Notes under the pieces: generated by a model | What the model was told of the DNA's origin: nothing | The model's database searches: none | What the model saw: the letters and a program-made list of their open reading frames with translations, nothing else | Translations under genes and position numbers: made by a program | Assembly: GCF_050789285.1 (NCBI RefSeq) | Contig: NZ_JBOUVX010000001.1 | Span: 868,001 to 932,000, forward strand | Direction of reading: 5' to 3' | Source: CAVPWP01 sp050789285 | Lineage (GTDB): Bacteria > Pseudomonadota > Alphaproteobacteria > Rhodobacterales > Rhodobacteraceae | Length of the DNA stretch: 64,000 nt | Shown here: positions 37,974 through 46,978 of the stretch, one piece after another | How positions within the stretch are numbered: the stretch's first letter is position 1 | Layout: each line of letters begins with the position of its first letter

Positions 37974-39305
37974 ATGGCCCAGGCAATGAAGATCGCGATC
38001 GTCGACGACGAACAGGACATGCGGCAGTCGATCAGCCAGTGGCTGGCGCTGTCGGGCTTCGACACGGAAACCTACGCCAGCGCCGAGGACGCGCTGAAGA
38101 CCGTGGGCGCCGATTACCCCGGCGTCGTGGTCAGCGACATCAAGATGCCGGGCATGGACGGCATGACCTTCCTCAAGCGGCTGATGAGCGTCGACAGCGC
38201 GCTGCCGGTCATCATGATCACCGGCCATGGCGACGTACCGATGGCGGTCGAGGCGATGCGGGTCGGCGCCTTCGACTTTCTCGAAAAGCCGTTCAACCCC
38301 GATCGCATGACCGAGCTTGCCAAGAAGGCCACGAATTCGCGGCGCCTCACGCTCGACAGCCGGGCGCTTCGGCGCGAGCTGTCGGACGGCAGCGGGATGA
38401 TGAAGAAGCTGATCGGCACCTCGCCGGTGATGGAGCGCCTGCGCGAGGACATCCTCGATCTGGGCCAGGCCGAAGGGCACGTGCTGATCGACGGCGAAAC
38501 CGGCACCGGCAAGACGCTTGTCGCGCACGCGCTGCATTCGGTGGGCGCGAAGGCCGGGCGGAAGTTCGTGATCTTCTCGTGTGCGGGGCAGGACGAGCTG
38601 CGCCTCGCCCGCCGCATCTTCGGCCCGATGGACGACGGCAGCCAGATTCCGCTTATCGAAGAGGCGCGCGGCGGCACGCTGGTGCTCGAGGATGTCGATG
38701 CCCTGCCGCCCTCGGTGCAGGCCCGGCTTCTGGCATGGATGAACGAGCAGGGCACGCCGGCCGAAACGCGCATAGTCGCGATTTCGAACCTGCAGGAGCA
38801 GGGCAAGACCTGCGAGGACGTGCTGCGCCCCGATCTTTACTATCGGCTCGCGGCGATGAAGATCACGCTGCCGCCGCTGCGTACGCGCGGCGAGGACATC
38901 CTGACACTGTTCACCCGTCTGGCCGAACAGTTCGCCGAGGAATACGGCTGCGACGCGCCGGAGCTTTCGGCGCAGGAGGCGGCCGAGCTTCTGCAGGCGC
39001 CCTGGCCGGGCAACATCCGACAGTTGCAGAACCTTGCCGAGCGCGCGGTGCTGCAGGCGCGCCGGGGCACCGGCACGATCACCTCGCTTCTGATGGCCGA
39101 TACCGACACCGCGCAGCCCGCAATGACGACCGAGGGCAAGCCGCTCAAGGAATATGTCGAGGCCTTCGAGCGGATGCTGATCGACAACACCATGCGGCGC
39201 CACAAGGGCTCGATCGTCGCGGTGATGGACGAGCTGTGCCTGCCGCGTCGCACACTGAACGAGAAGATGGCGAAGTACGGCCTGACCCGCTCGGACTATC
39301 TGTGA
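37974..39305 (+). CDS. DctD-like response regulator with degenerate AAA+ domain
   Basis: 443 residues. Receiver with Asp-Asp 11-12, phosphorylated Asp55 and Lys in Glu-Lys-Pro-Phe. The AAA+ domain has Walker A Gly-Glu-Thr-Gly-Thr-Gly-Lys-Thr, but the Gly-Ala-Phe-Thr-Gly-Ala loop that contacts sigma-54 is absent and Walker B reads Leu-Val-Leu-Glu-Asp-Val-Asp. A Fis-type C-terminal HTH is present. The missing loop suggests it does not activate sigma-54 promoters; Rhodobacter NtrC is a known precedent. Cotranscribed with the kinase gene. Confidence 0.85.
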   Translation: MAQAMKIAIVDDEQDMRQSISQWLALSGFDTETYASAEDALKTVGADYPGVVVSDIKMPGMDGMTFLKRLMSVDSALPVIMITGHGDVPMAVEAMRVGAFDFLEKPFNPDRMTELAKKATNSRRLTLDSRALRRELSDGSGMMKKLIGTSPVMERLREDILDLGQAEGHVLIDGETGTGKTLVAHALHSVGAKAGRKFVIFSCAGQDELRLARRIFGPMDDGSQIPLIEEARGGTLVLEDVDALPPSVQARLLAWMNEQGTPAETRIVAISNLQEQGKTCEDVLRPDLYYRLAAMKITLPPLRTRGEDILTLFTRLAEQFAEEYGCDAPELSAQEAAELLQAPWPGNIRQLQNLAERAVLQARRGTGTITSLLMADTDTAQPAMTTEGKPLKEYVEAFERMLIDNTMRRHKGSIVAVMDELCLPRRTLNEKMAKYGLTRSDYL

Positions 39306-39760
39306 CCCCGCCCGTGTCCCGTGCGCCGCGCGGGGCGACGGTGGGGGGGACGGTGGGGCAGGGGCGGAAAGAATTCCGATTGTAATCGCCCTGACATGCC
39401 CCTTATGGTGCGGGGACGGGCCGCGGGGGCTACATGGCCCCCCTGCGCCCCGGGTGTTTTTCTGACACCGACCGCCGCTTCGCCCGTTGGCGGGGCCCGT
39501 CGGGATCAGACCGATCGGCCGGAAGGCCCCCGAATTGCCCGGCCGGCCGTAACGCTGCCGGGCCTTGAACGGGCGCTGGACTCCCAGCGCCGGAGAAGAA
39601 CCGCGATGGCGCGAGCAAGGACCGTCGGACGAGGATCGAGCCCCACCCGGGCCGCCCGTTCCGGCATCGTCGCGCGACCAGTCGCCCAGACCAGCCACCG
39701 CATCGCCTCTGGCGCGCCTCCCGGCGCGCTCGGGGCCGATCCGCGGTGCCGAGAGACCCT
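39306..39760. other. 455-base untranslated stretch before rne
   Basis: No supported ORF. An early part near 39370-39395 is relatively AT-rich (GGAAAGAATTCCGATTG) and may hold a promoter. The rest is GC-rich and would form a long leader of rne, which in other bacteria is used for autoregulation of RNase E. Confidence 0.5.
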
Positions 39761-42493
39761 ATGGCAAAGAAAATGCTCATCGACGCCACCCACGCGGAAG
39801 AGACCCGCGTGGTGGTGGTGGACGGAAACAAGGTCGAGGAATTCGACTTTGAATCGGAAAACAAGCGCCAGCTAGCCGGCAACATCTATCTCGCCAAGAT
39901 CACGCGCGTCGAACCGTCGCTTCAGGCGGCCTTCGTCGACTATGGCGGAAACCGCCACGGCTTCCTGGCGTTCTCGGAAATCCATCCCGACTACTACCAG
40001 ATCCCGGTCGCCGACCGCGAGGCGCTTCTGGCCGAGGAAGCCGCCTATGACGAGGCGATGGACGAGGAAGAGCGGGGCGAGAAGAAATCCCGCAACCGTT
40101 CACGCGGGCGCAACCGGTCGCGTGGACGGCCGCAGGCGGAAAAGGCCCAGACCGGCGACATCGTCGAGGTGGCGGACCTGACCGGCGACGAGGGCGGCGA
40201 CGCGGCCTCGGACAAGTCGCGCAACATCCCCGGAATGGATGTCGTCGACCTTCACGAGCACTTCGAGGACGAAGGCAGTTCGCCCGTCGACCGCGTGGCC
40301 GACACCCCGGTCGAGACGCCCGCCTCGGACGAAGACGCAGCCATCGCCCCCGAGACCGACGACGACGCCGCGGTCGAAGCCGAAGACGAGGGCGTCTTCC
40401 GCGCGATGGATAGCGCGTCGGACCGCGACTCGGAAATCGAGTCGGTCGCCGAGGAAGACGATACCGAGGATCTGCGCGCCCCGCGCCGTCCACGCCCGCG
40501 CAAGTACAAGATCCAGGAAGTGATCAAGGTCCGGCAGATCATGCTGGTCCAGGTCGTCAAGGAAGAGCGCGGCAACAAGGGCGCGGCGCTGACGACCTAT
40601 CTCAGCCTTGCGGGCCGCTATTGCGTGCTCATGCCCAACACAGCGCGTGGCGGCGGGATCAGCCGCAAGATCACCAATGCCGTCGACCGCAAGAAGTTGA
40701 AGGAAATCGCTTCGGAAATCGACGTGCCGCGCGGCGCGGGCCTGATCGTGCGCACGGCCGGCGCCAAGCGCACCAAGACCGAGATCAAGCGCGACTACGA
40801 ATACCTGCTGCGGCTGTGGGAGCAGATCCGCGAACTGACGCTGCGCTCGATCGCGCCGGCGAAGATCTACGAGGAAGGCAACCTCATCAAGCGGTCGATC
40901 CGCGACCTTTACAACAAGGACATCGACGAGGTGCTGGTCGAGGGCGACCTCGGCTACCGGACGGCCAAGGACTTCATGAAGATGATCATGCCGTCCCACG
41001 CCAAGAACGTGAAGCACTACAGCGAAGGGATGCCGCTCTTCGCGCGCTACCAGGTGGAAAGCTACCTGTCGTCGATGTTCAACCCGGTCGTGCAGTTGCG
41101 GTCGGGCGGCTACATCGTGATCGGCGTGACCGAGGCGCTGGTGGCCATCGACATCAACTCGGGCAAGGCGACGAAGAAGGGCTCGATCGAGGAAACCGCG
41201 CTCGAAACCAACCTCGAAGCGGCCGAAGAGATCGCGCGCCAGTTGCGTCTGCGCGACCTTGCCGGCCTGATCGTCATCGACTTCATCGACATGGAAGAGC
41301 GCAAGAACAACGCCGCCGTCGAGAAGCGCCTGAAAGACAAGCTCAAGACCGACCGCGCGCGCATCCAGGTGGGCCGGATTTCGGGCTTCGGCCTTCTCGA
41401 GATGAGCCGCCAGCGTCTGCGCCCCGGCATGCTCGAGGCCACGACGCAACCGTGCCCGCACTGCCACGGCACCGGGTTGCTGCGGTCCGACGACAGCCTT
41501 GGCCTGACGATCCTGCGCCAGCTTGAAGAAGAGGGCGTGCGCAAGCGGTCGCGCGAGGTGCTGCTCAAGGCGCCGGTCGGCATCGTCAACTTTCTGATGA
41601 ACCAGAAGCGCGACCACGTCGCCCAGATCGAGGCGCGCTATGGCATGTCGGTCCGCATCGAGGCTGATCCGCACCTGATCAGCCCCGACTACACGATCGA
41701 GAAGTTCAAGACCGCGACCCGCGTGGTCGAAGTCGCGGCGCCTGTGGTGTCGGTCGACGACAAGCTGATGCCCGAGATGGACGAGGAGGACGAGGTCGAC
41801 GTCGAGGTCGACGCCGACGAGGTCGACGCCGACGAGACGCGGGACGCGTCCGCCGCCGAGCAGCAGCCCGCGCGCAAGAAGCGCCGCCGCCGGCGTCGCC
41901 GGAAGGGCGGCGGAAACGGCAACGGACAGGGCACAGAGCAACACACCGCAATGCCCGAGGACGCGGCCGAAGACGCGGCAGAGGCCAAGGGCGCGGACAT
42001 GGCCGGCGCCGAGGCGGCCGAAGACGTGCCGTCCGCGGCGGTGTCCGAACCGTCCGCGGCGGACGACGGCGACGGGCCGGCCCCGAAGGAAAAGCGCCGC
42101 ACCCGCACCCGCAGCCGCAAGCCGAAGGCGGCCGATGCCGCCGATGCGGCCGAGGCCGCACCCAAGCCTGCGAGCACGCCCGAGCCCGTGGCCGAAGCCG
42201 CGCCCGAGCCGGCGGCAGACGCCGCGGCCGAACCCGCGGCCAAGCCCAAGCGCGCCCCGCGCGCCCGCAAGCCGGCCGCGAAGGCTGTGGCCGAAGACGC
42301 CGCCTCGGCCGAGGTGGCGGCGCCCGCCGCGCCCGAGCACGCAGCCGCCACCGAGTCTAAGGCCGAGCCTGCCCCTGAGCCCGCCCCCGAGGCGACGCCC
42401 AAGCCGCAGCCTGCCGCCACGGACGCGCCCGAGCCTGCCGAGGCGGGTGAGCCCAAGCCCAAGCGCCGGGGCTGGTGGTCGGTCGGGCGCTGA
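39761..42493 (+). CDS. rne: Ribonuclease E/G
   Basis: About 910 residues. N-terminal Lys-Lys-Met-Leu-Ile-Asp-Ala and the first half of an S1 fold, interrupted by a very acidic insert (about residues 85-250), then the S1 remainder with Lys-Ile-Gln-Glu-Val. The catalytic domain has Val-Ala-Ile-Asp-Ile-Asn-Ser-Gly and Ile-Asp-Phe-Ile-Asp-Met (Mg site) and the Zn-link Cys-Pro-His-Cys-His-Gly. The C-terminal 230 residues are Ala/Pro/Glu/Lys-rich and probably scaffold the degradosome. Its acidic insert is typical of this family of bacteria. The ATG at 39761 is used; one at 39746 precedes it in frame. Confidence 0.95.
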   Translation: MAKKMLIDATHAEETRVVVVDGNKVEEFDFESENKRQLAGNIYLAKITRVEPSLQAAFVDYGGNRHGFLAFSEIHPDYYQIPVADREALLAEEAAYDEAMDEEERGEKKSRNRSRGRNRSRGRPQAEKAQTGDIVEVADLTGDEGGDAASDKSRNIPGMDVVDLHEHFEDEGSSPVDRVADTPVETPASDEDAAIAPETDDDAAVEAEDEGVFRAMDSASDRDSEIESVAEEDDTEDLRAPRRPRPRKYKIQEVIKVRQIMLVQVVKEERGNKGAALTTYLSLAGRYCVLMPNTARGGGISRKITNAVDRKKLKEIASEIDVPRGAGLIVRTAGAKRTKTEIKRDYEYLLRLWEQIRELTLRSIAPAKIYEEGNLIKRSIRDLYNKDIDEVLVEGDLGYRTAKDFMKMIMPSHAKNVKHYSEGMPLFARYQVESYLSSMFNPVVQLRSGGYIVIGVTEALVAIDINSGKATKKGSIEETALETNLEAAEEIARQLRLRDLAGLIVIDFIDMEERKNNAAVEKRLKDKLKTDRARIQVGRISGFGLLEMSRQRLRPGMLEATTQPCPHCHGTGLLRSDDSLGLTILRQLEEEGVRKRSREVLLKAPVGIVNFLMNQKRDHVAQIEARYGMSVRIEADPHLISPDYTIEKFKTATRVVEVAAPVVSVDDKLMPEMDEEDEVDVEVDADEVDADETRDASAAEQQPARKKRRRRRRRKGGGNGNGQGTEQHTAMPEDAAEDAAEAKGADMAGAEAAEDVPSAAVSEPSAADDGDGPAPKEKRRTRTRSRKPKAADAADAAEAAPKPASTPEPVAEAAPEPAADAAAEPAAKPKRAPRARKPAAKAVAEDAASAEVAAPAAPEHAAATESKAEPAPEPAPEATPKPQPAATDAPEPAEAGEPKPKRRGWWSVGR

Positions 42494-42507
42494 CACGACT
42501 CGCGGGC

Positions 42508-42528
42508 CGGGCGGCCATTGGCCGCCCG
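42508..42528 (+). terminator. Hairpin after rne
   Basis: A 9-bp GC stem 42508-42516 with 42520-42528, loop ATT. No T run; may be Rho-independent only weakly or protect the 3' end. Confidence 0.5.
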
Positions 42529-42574
42529 ACGCCTGACCCGGCCGGCGACCCGACGGGTCGGTCCTGCCGGGCCC

Positions 42575-42805
42575 TCAGACCTTGCGGATGAAATAGCTGG
42601 TGGCCGCGCCGTCCTCGCCGGTGGCGGCCACCAGTTCGTGTCCGCTGTCGCGGCAGAAATGCGGCACGTCGACCACCGCGGCGGGGTCGTCGGCGCGAAG
42701 CCGCAGCACTTCGCCGGGCGCCATCGCGCGCAGGCGCTTCGCCGCCTTCAGCACCGGAAGCGGGCACAAAAGCCCCAGCGCGTCGATGTCGTGGTCGAAC
42801 TCCAT
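42575..42805 (-). CDS. TusA-family sulfur carrier
   Basis: 76 residues. Leu-Leu-Cys-Pro-Leu-Pro-Val-Leu-Lys holds the Cys-Pro-x-Pro motif of TusA/SirA. It may carry sulfur in tRNA modification or other sulfur traffic. The in-frame upstream methionine (42865) is not used because the family starts close to Asp-x-x-Gly-Leu-x-Cys-Pro. Confidence 0.88.
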   Translation of the reverse strand: MEFDHDIDALGLLCPLPVLKAAKRLRAMAPGEVLRLRADDPAAVVDVPHFCRDSGHELVAATGEDGAATSYFIRKV

Positions 42806-42923
42806 GGCGGGCGCATAGGCGCGATGTTTCACCTTGTCCACCGAGATGTGAGCGAAGCGGAGCAACCGGGGGCGTGACCTTGCCGCCGGCCTCGCCTATC
42901 ACGGGGAAAAAGGGGACGAGCGC

Positions 42924-43676
42924 ATGTTCGGGTTCGACATCTTCGACGCCAGCCTTCTGCCCGCGCTGCTGATCGCGGCCAGCGCCGGGGTACTGTCGTT
43001 TCTCAGCCCCTGCGTCCTGCCGATCGTGCCACCCTATCTTGCCTACATGGGCGGCATCTCGGTCAGCGAGATGGAGGGCCAGGCCTCGGCCCGCCGCCGC
43101 GTCGTCACATCGGCGCTATTCTTCGTCCTGGGCCTGTCGACGGTGTTCCTGTTCCTTGGCTTCACCGCCTCGGCCTTCGGACGGTTCTTCCTGTCGAACC
43201 AGGACTGGTTCATCACCGTGGCCGGCCTTGTGATCATGGTCTTCGGCGCGCATTTCATCGGCGTCTACCGGATCGGGTTCCTCGACCGCGAGGTCCGCAT
43301 GGACGCCGGCGACCGGGGCGGGTCGGCCTTCGGCGCCTACGTTCTGGGGCTGGCCTTCGCCTTCGGCTGGACGCCCTGCATCGGCCCGATCCTGGGGTCG
43401 ATCCTGTCGATCGCCGCCTCCGAGGCGGATGTGGCGCGCGGCACGATGCTGCTGGCGGCCTATGCGCTGGGTCTTGGCCTTCCCTTCCTGCTGGTCGCGG
43501 CGTTCTTCCCGCGCCTGACCGGCCTCATGTCGTGGATGAAGCGCCACATGGAGCGGATCGAGAAGGTGATGGGCCTTCTTCTGTGGACGGTTGGCCTGCT
43601 GATGCTGACCGGCAAGTTCACCGATTTCGCCTGGTGGCTGAACGAACGCTTTCCGGCGCTTCAGGCCTTCGGGTGA
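42924..43676 (+). CDS. ccdA: Cytochrome c biogenesis membrane protein CcdA
   Basis: 250 residues with six hydrophobic segments. Redox Cys in Ser-Pro-Cys-Val-Leu-Pro (helix 1) and Thr-Pro-Cys-Ile-Gly-Pro (helix 4), the CcdA pair. It carries reductant from thioredoxin to the periplasm for cytochrome c haem attachment. A single gene between the TusA gene (divergent) and a hydrolase-like gene. Confidence 0.93.
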   Translation: MFGFDIFDASLLPALLIAASAGVLSFLSPCVLPIVPPYLAYMGGISVSEMEGQASARRRVVTSALFFVLGLSTVFLFLGFTASAFGRFFLSNQDWFITVAGLVIMVFGAHFIGVYRIGFLDREVRMDAGDRGGSAFGAYVLGLAFAFGWTPCIGPILGSILSIAASEADVARGTMLLAAYALGLGLPFLLVAAFFPRLTGLMSWMKRHMERIEKVMGLLLWTVGLLMLTGKFTDFAWWLNERFPALQAFG

Positions 43677-43758
43677 CGGCGGAAGCCGAAGACTTCGAGT
43701 CGAATCCTTCGCAACGAGCGGCTTATTTTCGCCCAAATCCTGCGGTAGATTCGCCATC

Positions 43759-45012
43759 ATGACGGCGGACAGGCACGACGACGGGCCCGAACCAGACGGG
43801 CAGGCCCCATCGGGGACCGGAAAGGTGATGAAGCGGCGGGTGTTCTACCTGCCGGGATACGATCCCATCCATCCGCGCCGCTACCGCGAGCTTTATCGAA
43901 GCGAGGGCGGAAAGCAGGCGAAGATCTCGGGCTACCGGATCGCGCAGAAGGCCGCGCAGGGCGACCGCTTCGGCTGGATGGTGCGGGGCCAGACCGGCCG
44001 CGACGTGACCGTGGCGAAGATCGAGGTGCTGCTGTGGTCCGACATCGTGCGCAGCTCGATGGATACAGGGGTTCTTGGCACCTACCTCGCGCTTGTGCGG
44101 ACCGTATGGATCTATCTGTCCACCGGCGCCTTCCGGCGGCTGACGCTGCTGGGGCGCGGGCCGGTTCTGGCCGCGCTTTACCCGGTGGTCGCCTTGCTGG
44201 TGCAGTTGGCCGTGGCGCTTGGCCTTGCCTGGGCTGCCGGCGCGCTGGTGTCGCGCTTCGTCTATCCGGGCGCCGGCTGGATCGTAGCGCTTCCGTTGGT
44301 GGTGCTGATCCTGCGGGGCTTCCGCCGCGTCGACCGCCGGCTTTTCGCCTATTACCTGATGCACGACTTCGCCTATTCGGCGCGGCTGCGCGGCGCCTAT
44401 CCCCCCGAACTCGAAGCGCGCATGAAGCAGTTCGGCACGGCGATCGCCGCGGCCCTGGCCTCGGACGCAGACGAGGTGCTGGTGGTGGGGCACAGTTCGG
44501 GCGCGCATCTGGCGGTGTCGATCCTGGCCGACCTGATCCGCGCCGGCCGGGTGCCGGCGAACGGGCCGGCGCTGTCGCTTCTGACGCTGGGCGAGGTGAT
44601 CCCGATGCTCAGCTTCCTGCCCGACGCCCACCGCCTGCGGCGCGACCTGCATTTCCTGTCGTTGCGGGATGAACTGACCTGGGTCGATATAACCGCGCCG
44701 GGCGATCCCTGTTCCTTCGCGCTGTGCGACCCGGTCGCGGTCTCGGGCGTGGCGGAACCCGACCGGCGCTGGCCGCTGGTCCTGTCGGCCGCCTTTTCGC
44801 AGACCCTTTCGGACGAGGCGCAGGAGGCGATGCGCTGGCGCTTCTTCCGCCGCCATTTCCAGTATCTTTGCGCCTTCGACCGGCCCAAGGACTACGACTA
44901 TTTCCAGATCACCGCGGGGCCGCTGACGCTGGCCGAGCGGTTCGCGGGGCGCAAGCCCTCGATCAACCGGATTGACGTGGCCGTCTCAGGGTATACTTCC
45001 ATCGCGGCATGA
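43759..45012 (+). CDS. Alpha/beta-hydrolase-like protein with membrane segments
   Basis: 417 residues. N-terminal Tyr-Leu-Pro-Gly-Tyr-Asp-Pro, and Val-Gly-His-Ser-Ser-Gly-Ala-His near 250 is the nucleophile elbow (Gly-x-Ser-x-Gly). Two hydrophobic segments (about 133-160 and 168-185) sit between these parts, so the hydrolase core may be membrane-tethered. The catalytic Asp and His cannot be fixed by eye. The stop overlaps the P450 start (ATGA), suggesting a joint operon; the substrate is unknown. Confidence 0.75.
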   Translation: MTADRHDDGPEPDGQAPSGTGKVMKRRVFYLPGYDPIHPRRYRELYRSEGGKQAKISGYRIAQKAAQGDRFGWMVRGQTGRDVTVAKIEVLLWSDIVRSSMDTGVLGTYLALVRTVWIYLSTGAFRRLTLLGRGPVLAALYPVVALLVQLAVALGLAWAAGALVSRFVYPGAGWIVALPLVVLILRGFRRVDRRLFAYYLMHDFAYSARLRGAYPPELEARMKQFGTAIAAALASDADEVLVVGHSSGAHLAVSILADLIRAGRVPANGPALSLLTLGEVIPMLSFLPDAHRLRRDLHFLSLRDELTWVDITAPGDPCSFALCDPVAVSGVAEPDRRWPLVLSAAFSQTLSDEAQEAMRWRFFRRHFQYLCAFDRPKDYDYFQITAGPLTLAERFAGRKPSINRIDVAVSGYTSIAA

Positions 45013-46418
45013 TCCCGCCCAAGCCCGCCTCACGGCCGCGCCGGGTGCCATTCTGGCGCTATGTCCGGCTGTTCCGGCAGGACATGCTCTCGTCGCACCC
45101 CGGCCATCTCTACCGGGCCCGAATGGCCCAGTTCCGCGCGCCCTTCTTCCGCTCGGTCCTGATCAACGATCCCGCCCTGATCCGCACCGTGCTGCGTGAC
45201 CGGCCGCAGGACTTTCCGAAATCGCTGCGCGTGGCTGAGGGGCTGCGCCCGCTGCTGGGCGCGTCGGTCTTCCTCACAAACGGCCCCGAATGGGAGCGTC
45301 AGCGCCGCATCATCGACCCCGCCTTCGAGGGCGGCCGCCTGCGCGACAGTCTTGGCGCGATCGAGGCCGCCGCGCGCGCGGCGGCGGACCGTCTGCGCCC
45401 CGGCACGGTCGAGATCGAGGCGGTGACGGCCCATGCCGCCGCTGACGTGATCTTCCGCACGCTCTTCTCGGTGCCGATCGACGACGCCGACGCGGCGGAG
45501 GTCTTCGCCGCGTTCCGTGCCTACCAGCGCGCGCAGCCGCTTCTGAACCTCGGCGCGTTCCTTCGCCTGCCGTCCTGGGTTCCGCGCGGGCATGGGCGCG
45601 CGGCGCGCGACGCGGCGGCGACGATCCGTCGGCGCGTGGGCGCGATGACGCAGGCGCGGATGGACGCGATCGCGGCCGGCACCGCGCCCGACGATCTTGC
45701 CACGCGGATCATGACCACGCCCGATCCCGCCGACGGCCGGACCTTCGGCGTCGACGAGATGACCGATCAGGTCGCGATCTTCTTTCTGGCCGGGCACGAA
45801 ACCAGCGCTTCGGCCCTGGCGTGGGCACTTTACCTGCTGGCCTGCGATCCGGGGGCGCAGGAGCGCGTGCGCGACGAGGCGCGTGCTGCCCTGACAGCGG
45901 CCGGCGGCGCCGCGGGCGGGGCCGCGCTGCCGGCGCTTGGCTTCACACGCGACGTCCTGCGCGAAACGCTGCGCCTCTATCCCCCGGTTCCCATGATGGT
46001 GCGCGAGACGACGCGGCCCGAGACCTTTCGCGGGCGCGTCCTGGGGGCGGGCACGCAGGTCGTCGTCTCGCCCTGGCATCTTCACCGCAACGACCGGCAC
46101 TGGCCCGACCCCGACGCCTTCCGCCCCGACCGCTGGCGCGACGAGGGCCAGCGCGCGGCGCAGCGCGACGCGTGGCTGCCGTTCTCTGCCGGTCGTCGGG
46201 TCTGCCCGGGGGCGGGATTCGCCATGGCCGAGGCGACGCTGATCCTGGCCCATCTTCTGACCCGCTTCCGGTTCGCCCCGGTCACGGGACGCGTGCCCGA
46301 ACCGGTGGCCTTCCTGACCGTGCGGGGGCGCGACGGCATCTGGCTTGACGTCGAGGAGATCGCGCCCGGGGGCGGCACGGGACCCGGCCCCGCCGCCGCC
46401 CGGGCGCACGCCCCCTAG
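45009..46418 (+). CDS. Cytochrome P450
   Basis: 469 residues. I-helix Phe-Leu-Ala-Gly-His-Glu-Thr-Ser, K-helix Glu-Thr-Leu-Arg-Leu-Tyr-Pro-Pro-Val-Pro and haem motif Phe-Ser-Ala-Gly-Arg-Arg-Val-Cys-Pro-Gly are all intact. It is soluble by sequence (no membrane anchor) and needs separate electron carriers not seen here. Coupled (ATGA) to the hydrolase-like gene, which may supply or consume its substrate. Confidence 0.95.
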   Translation: MIPPKPASRPRRVPFWRYVRLFRQDMLSSHPGHLYRARMAQFRAPFFRSVLINDPALIRTVLRDRPQDFPKSLRVAEGLRPLLGASVFLTNGPEWERQRRIIDPAFEGGRLRDSLGAIEAAARAAADRLRPGTVEIEAVTAHAAADVIFRTLFSVPIDDADAAEVFAAFRAYQRAQPLLNLGAFLRLPSWVPRGHGRAARDAAATIRRRVGAMTQARMDAIAAGTAPDDLATRIMTTPDPADGRTFGVDEMTDQVAIFFLAGHETSASALAWALYLLACDPGAQERVRDEARAALTAAGGAAGGAALPALGFTRDVLRETLRLYPPVPMMVRETTRPETFRGRVLGAGTQVVVSPWHLHRNDRHWPDPDAFRPDRWRDEGQRAAQRDAWLPFSAGRRVCPGAGFAMAEATLILAHLLTRFRFAPVTGRVPEPVAFLTVRGRDGIWLDVEEIAPGGGTGPGPAAARAHAP

Positions 46419-46768
46419 CCGAGGTTCAGCGTCAGGAGGAGGAACGCGATCAGGGCTTCGACGGCGAAGAACCCGTGGGTGCGCCGGGTTGGCGCGGGAT
46501 CGGCCACGATCGAGGTCAGGCGCCCGACGGCGGCGCCGGCCCAGGCGAAGCCCAGCATGGCATAGGCGAAGGGCTGGTCGAAGAAGATCGCGCCTAGTCC
46601 CAGACCGATGAAAAGCGCGCCCGAGGCCGCGCGGATCTCGGAATGTCCCATCGACGATCCCACCGGCTGAAGGTCGAGCATTGCCATCGTCCGGCGCGGG
46701 GCCAGCCAGCCGACCGCGCCAAGCCCGATCGACACCAGCGCCAGCACTATGTTCACCACCTCGATCAT
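46415..46768 (-). CDS. DUF4345-type membrane protein
   Basis: 117 residues with four hydrophobic helices and a Gly-Trp-Leu-Ala-Pro-Arg motif after the first. Convergent with the P450 gene, overlapping by 4 bases. Function unknown. Confidence 0.7.
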   Translation of the reverse strand: MIEVVNIVLALVSIGLGAVGWLAPRRTMAMLDLQPVGSSMGHSEIRAASGALFIGLGLGAIFFDQPFAYAMLGFAWAGAAVGRLTSIVADPAPTRRTHGFFAVEALIAFLLLTLNLG

Positions 46769-46978
46769 GTCAATTTATCCTGACAGTATTGTTGTCTAAT
46801 TCATAATACGCGCGACGCAACGGTTCGGTTCACCGCAACCGTGCAAAAAATCCTCAGCACGATGAGGGCCGACCCCGCGCGTTGCCATCGGCGCGGCGGG
46901 GCAGGGGTTGACGCGGCAGGGTCAGGGATGTGACGTGCGCCGGAGATCAAAGACCTGCAAGACAGAAGGAGCGAGGCC

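Noticed and set aside
40100..42496. A very long minus-strand frame opposite rne (798 codons)
   Set aside because: Its product is Arg/Leu/Gly/His repeats that mirror the rne codons. High-GC genes routinely give long antisense frames.
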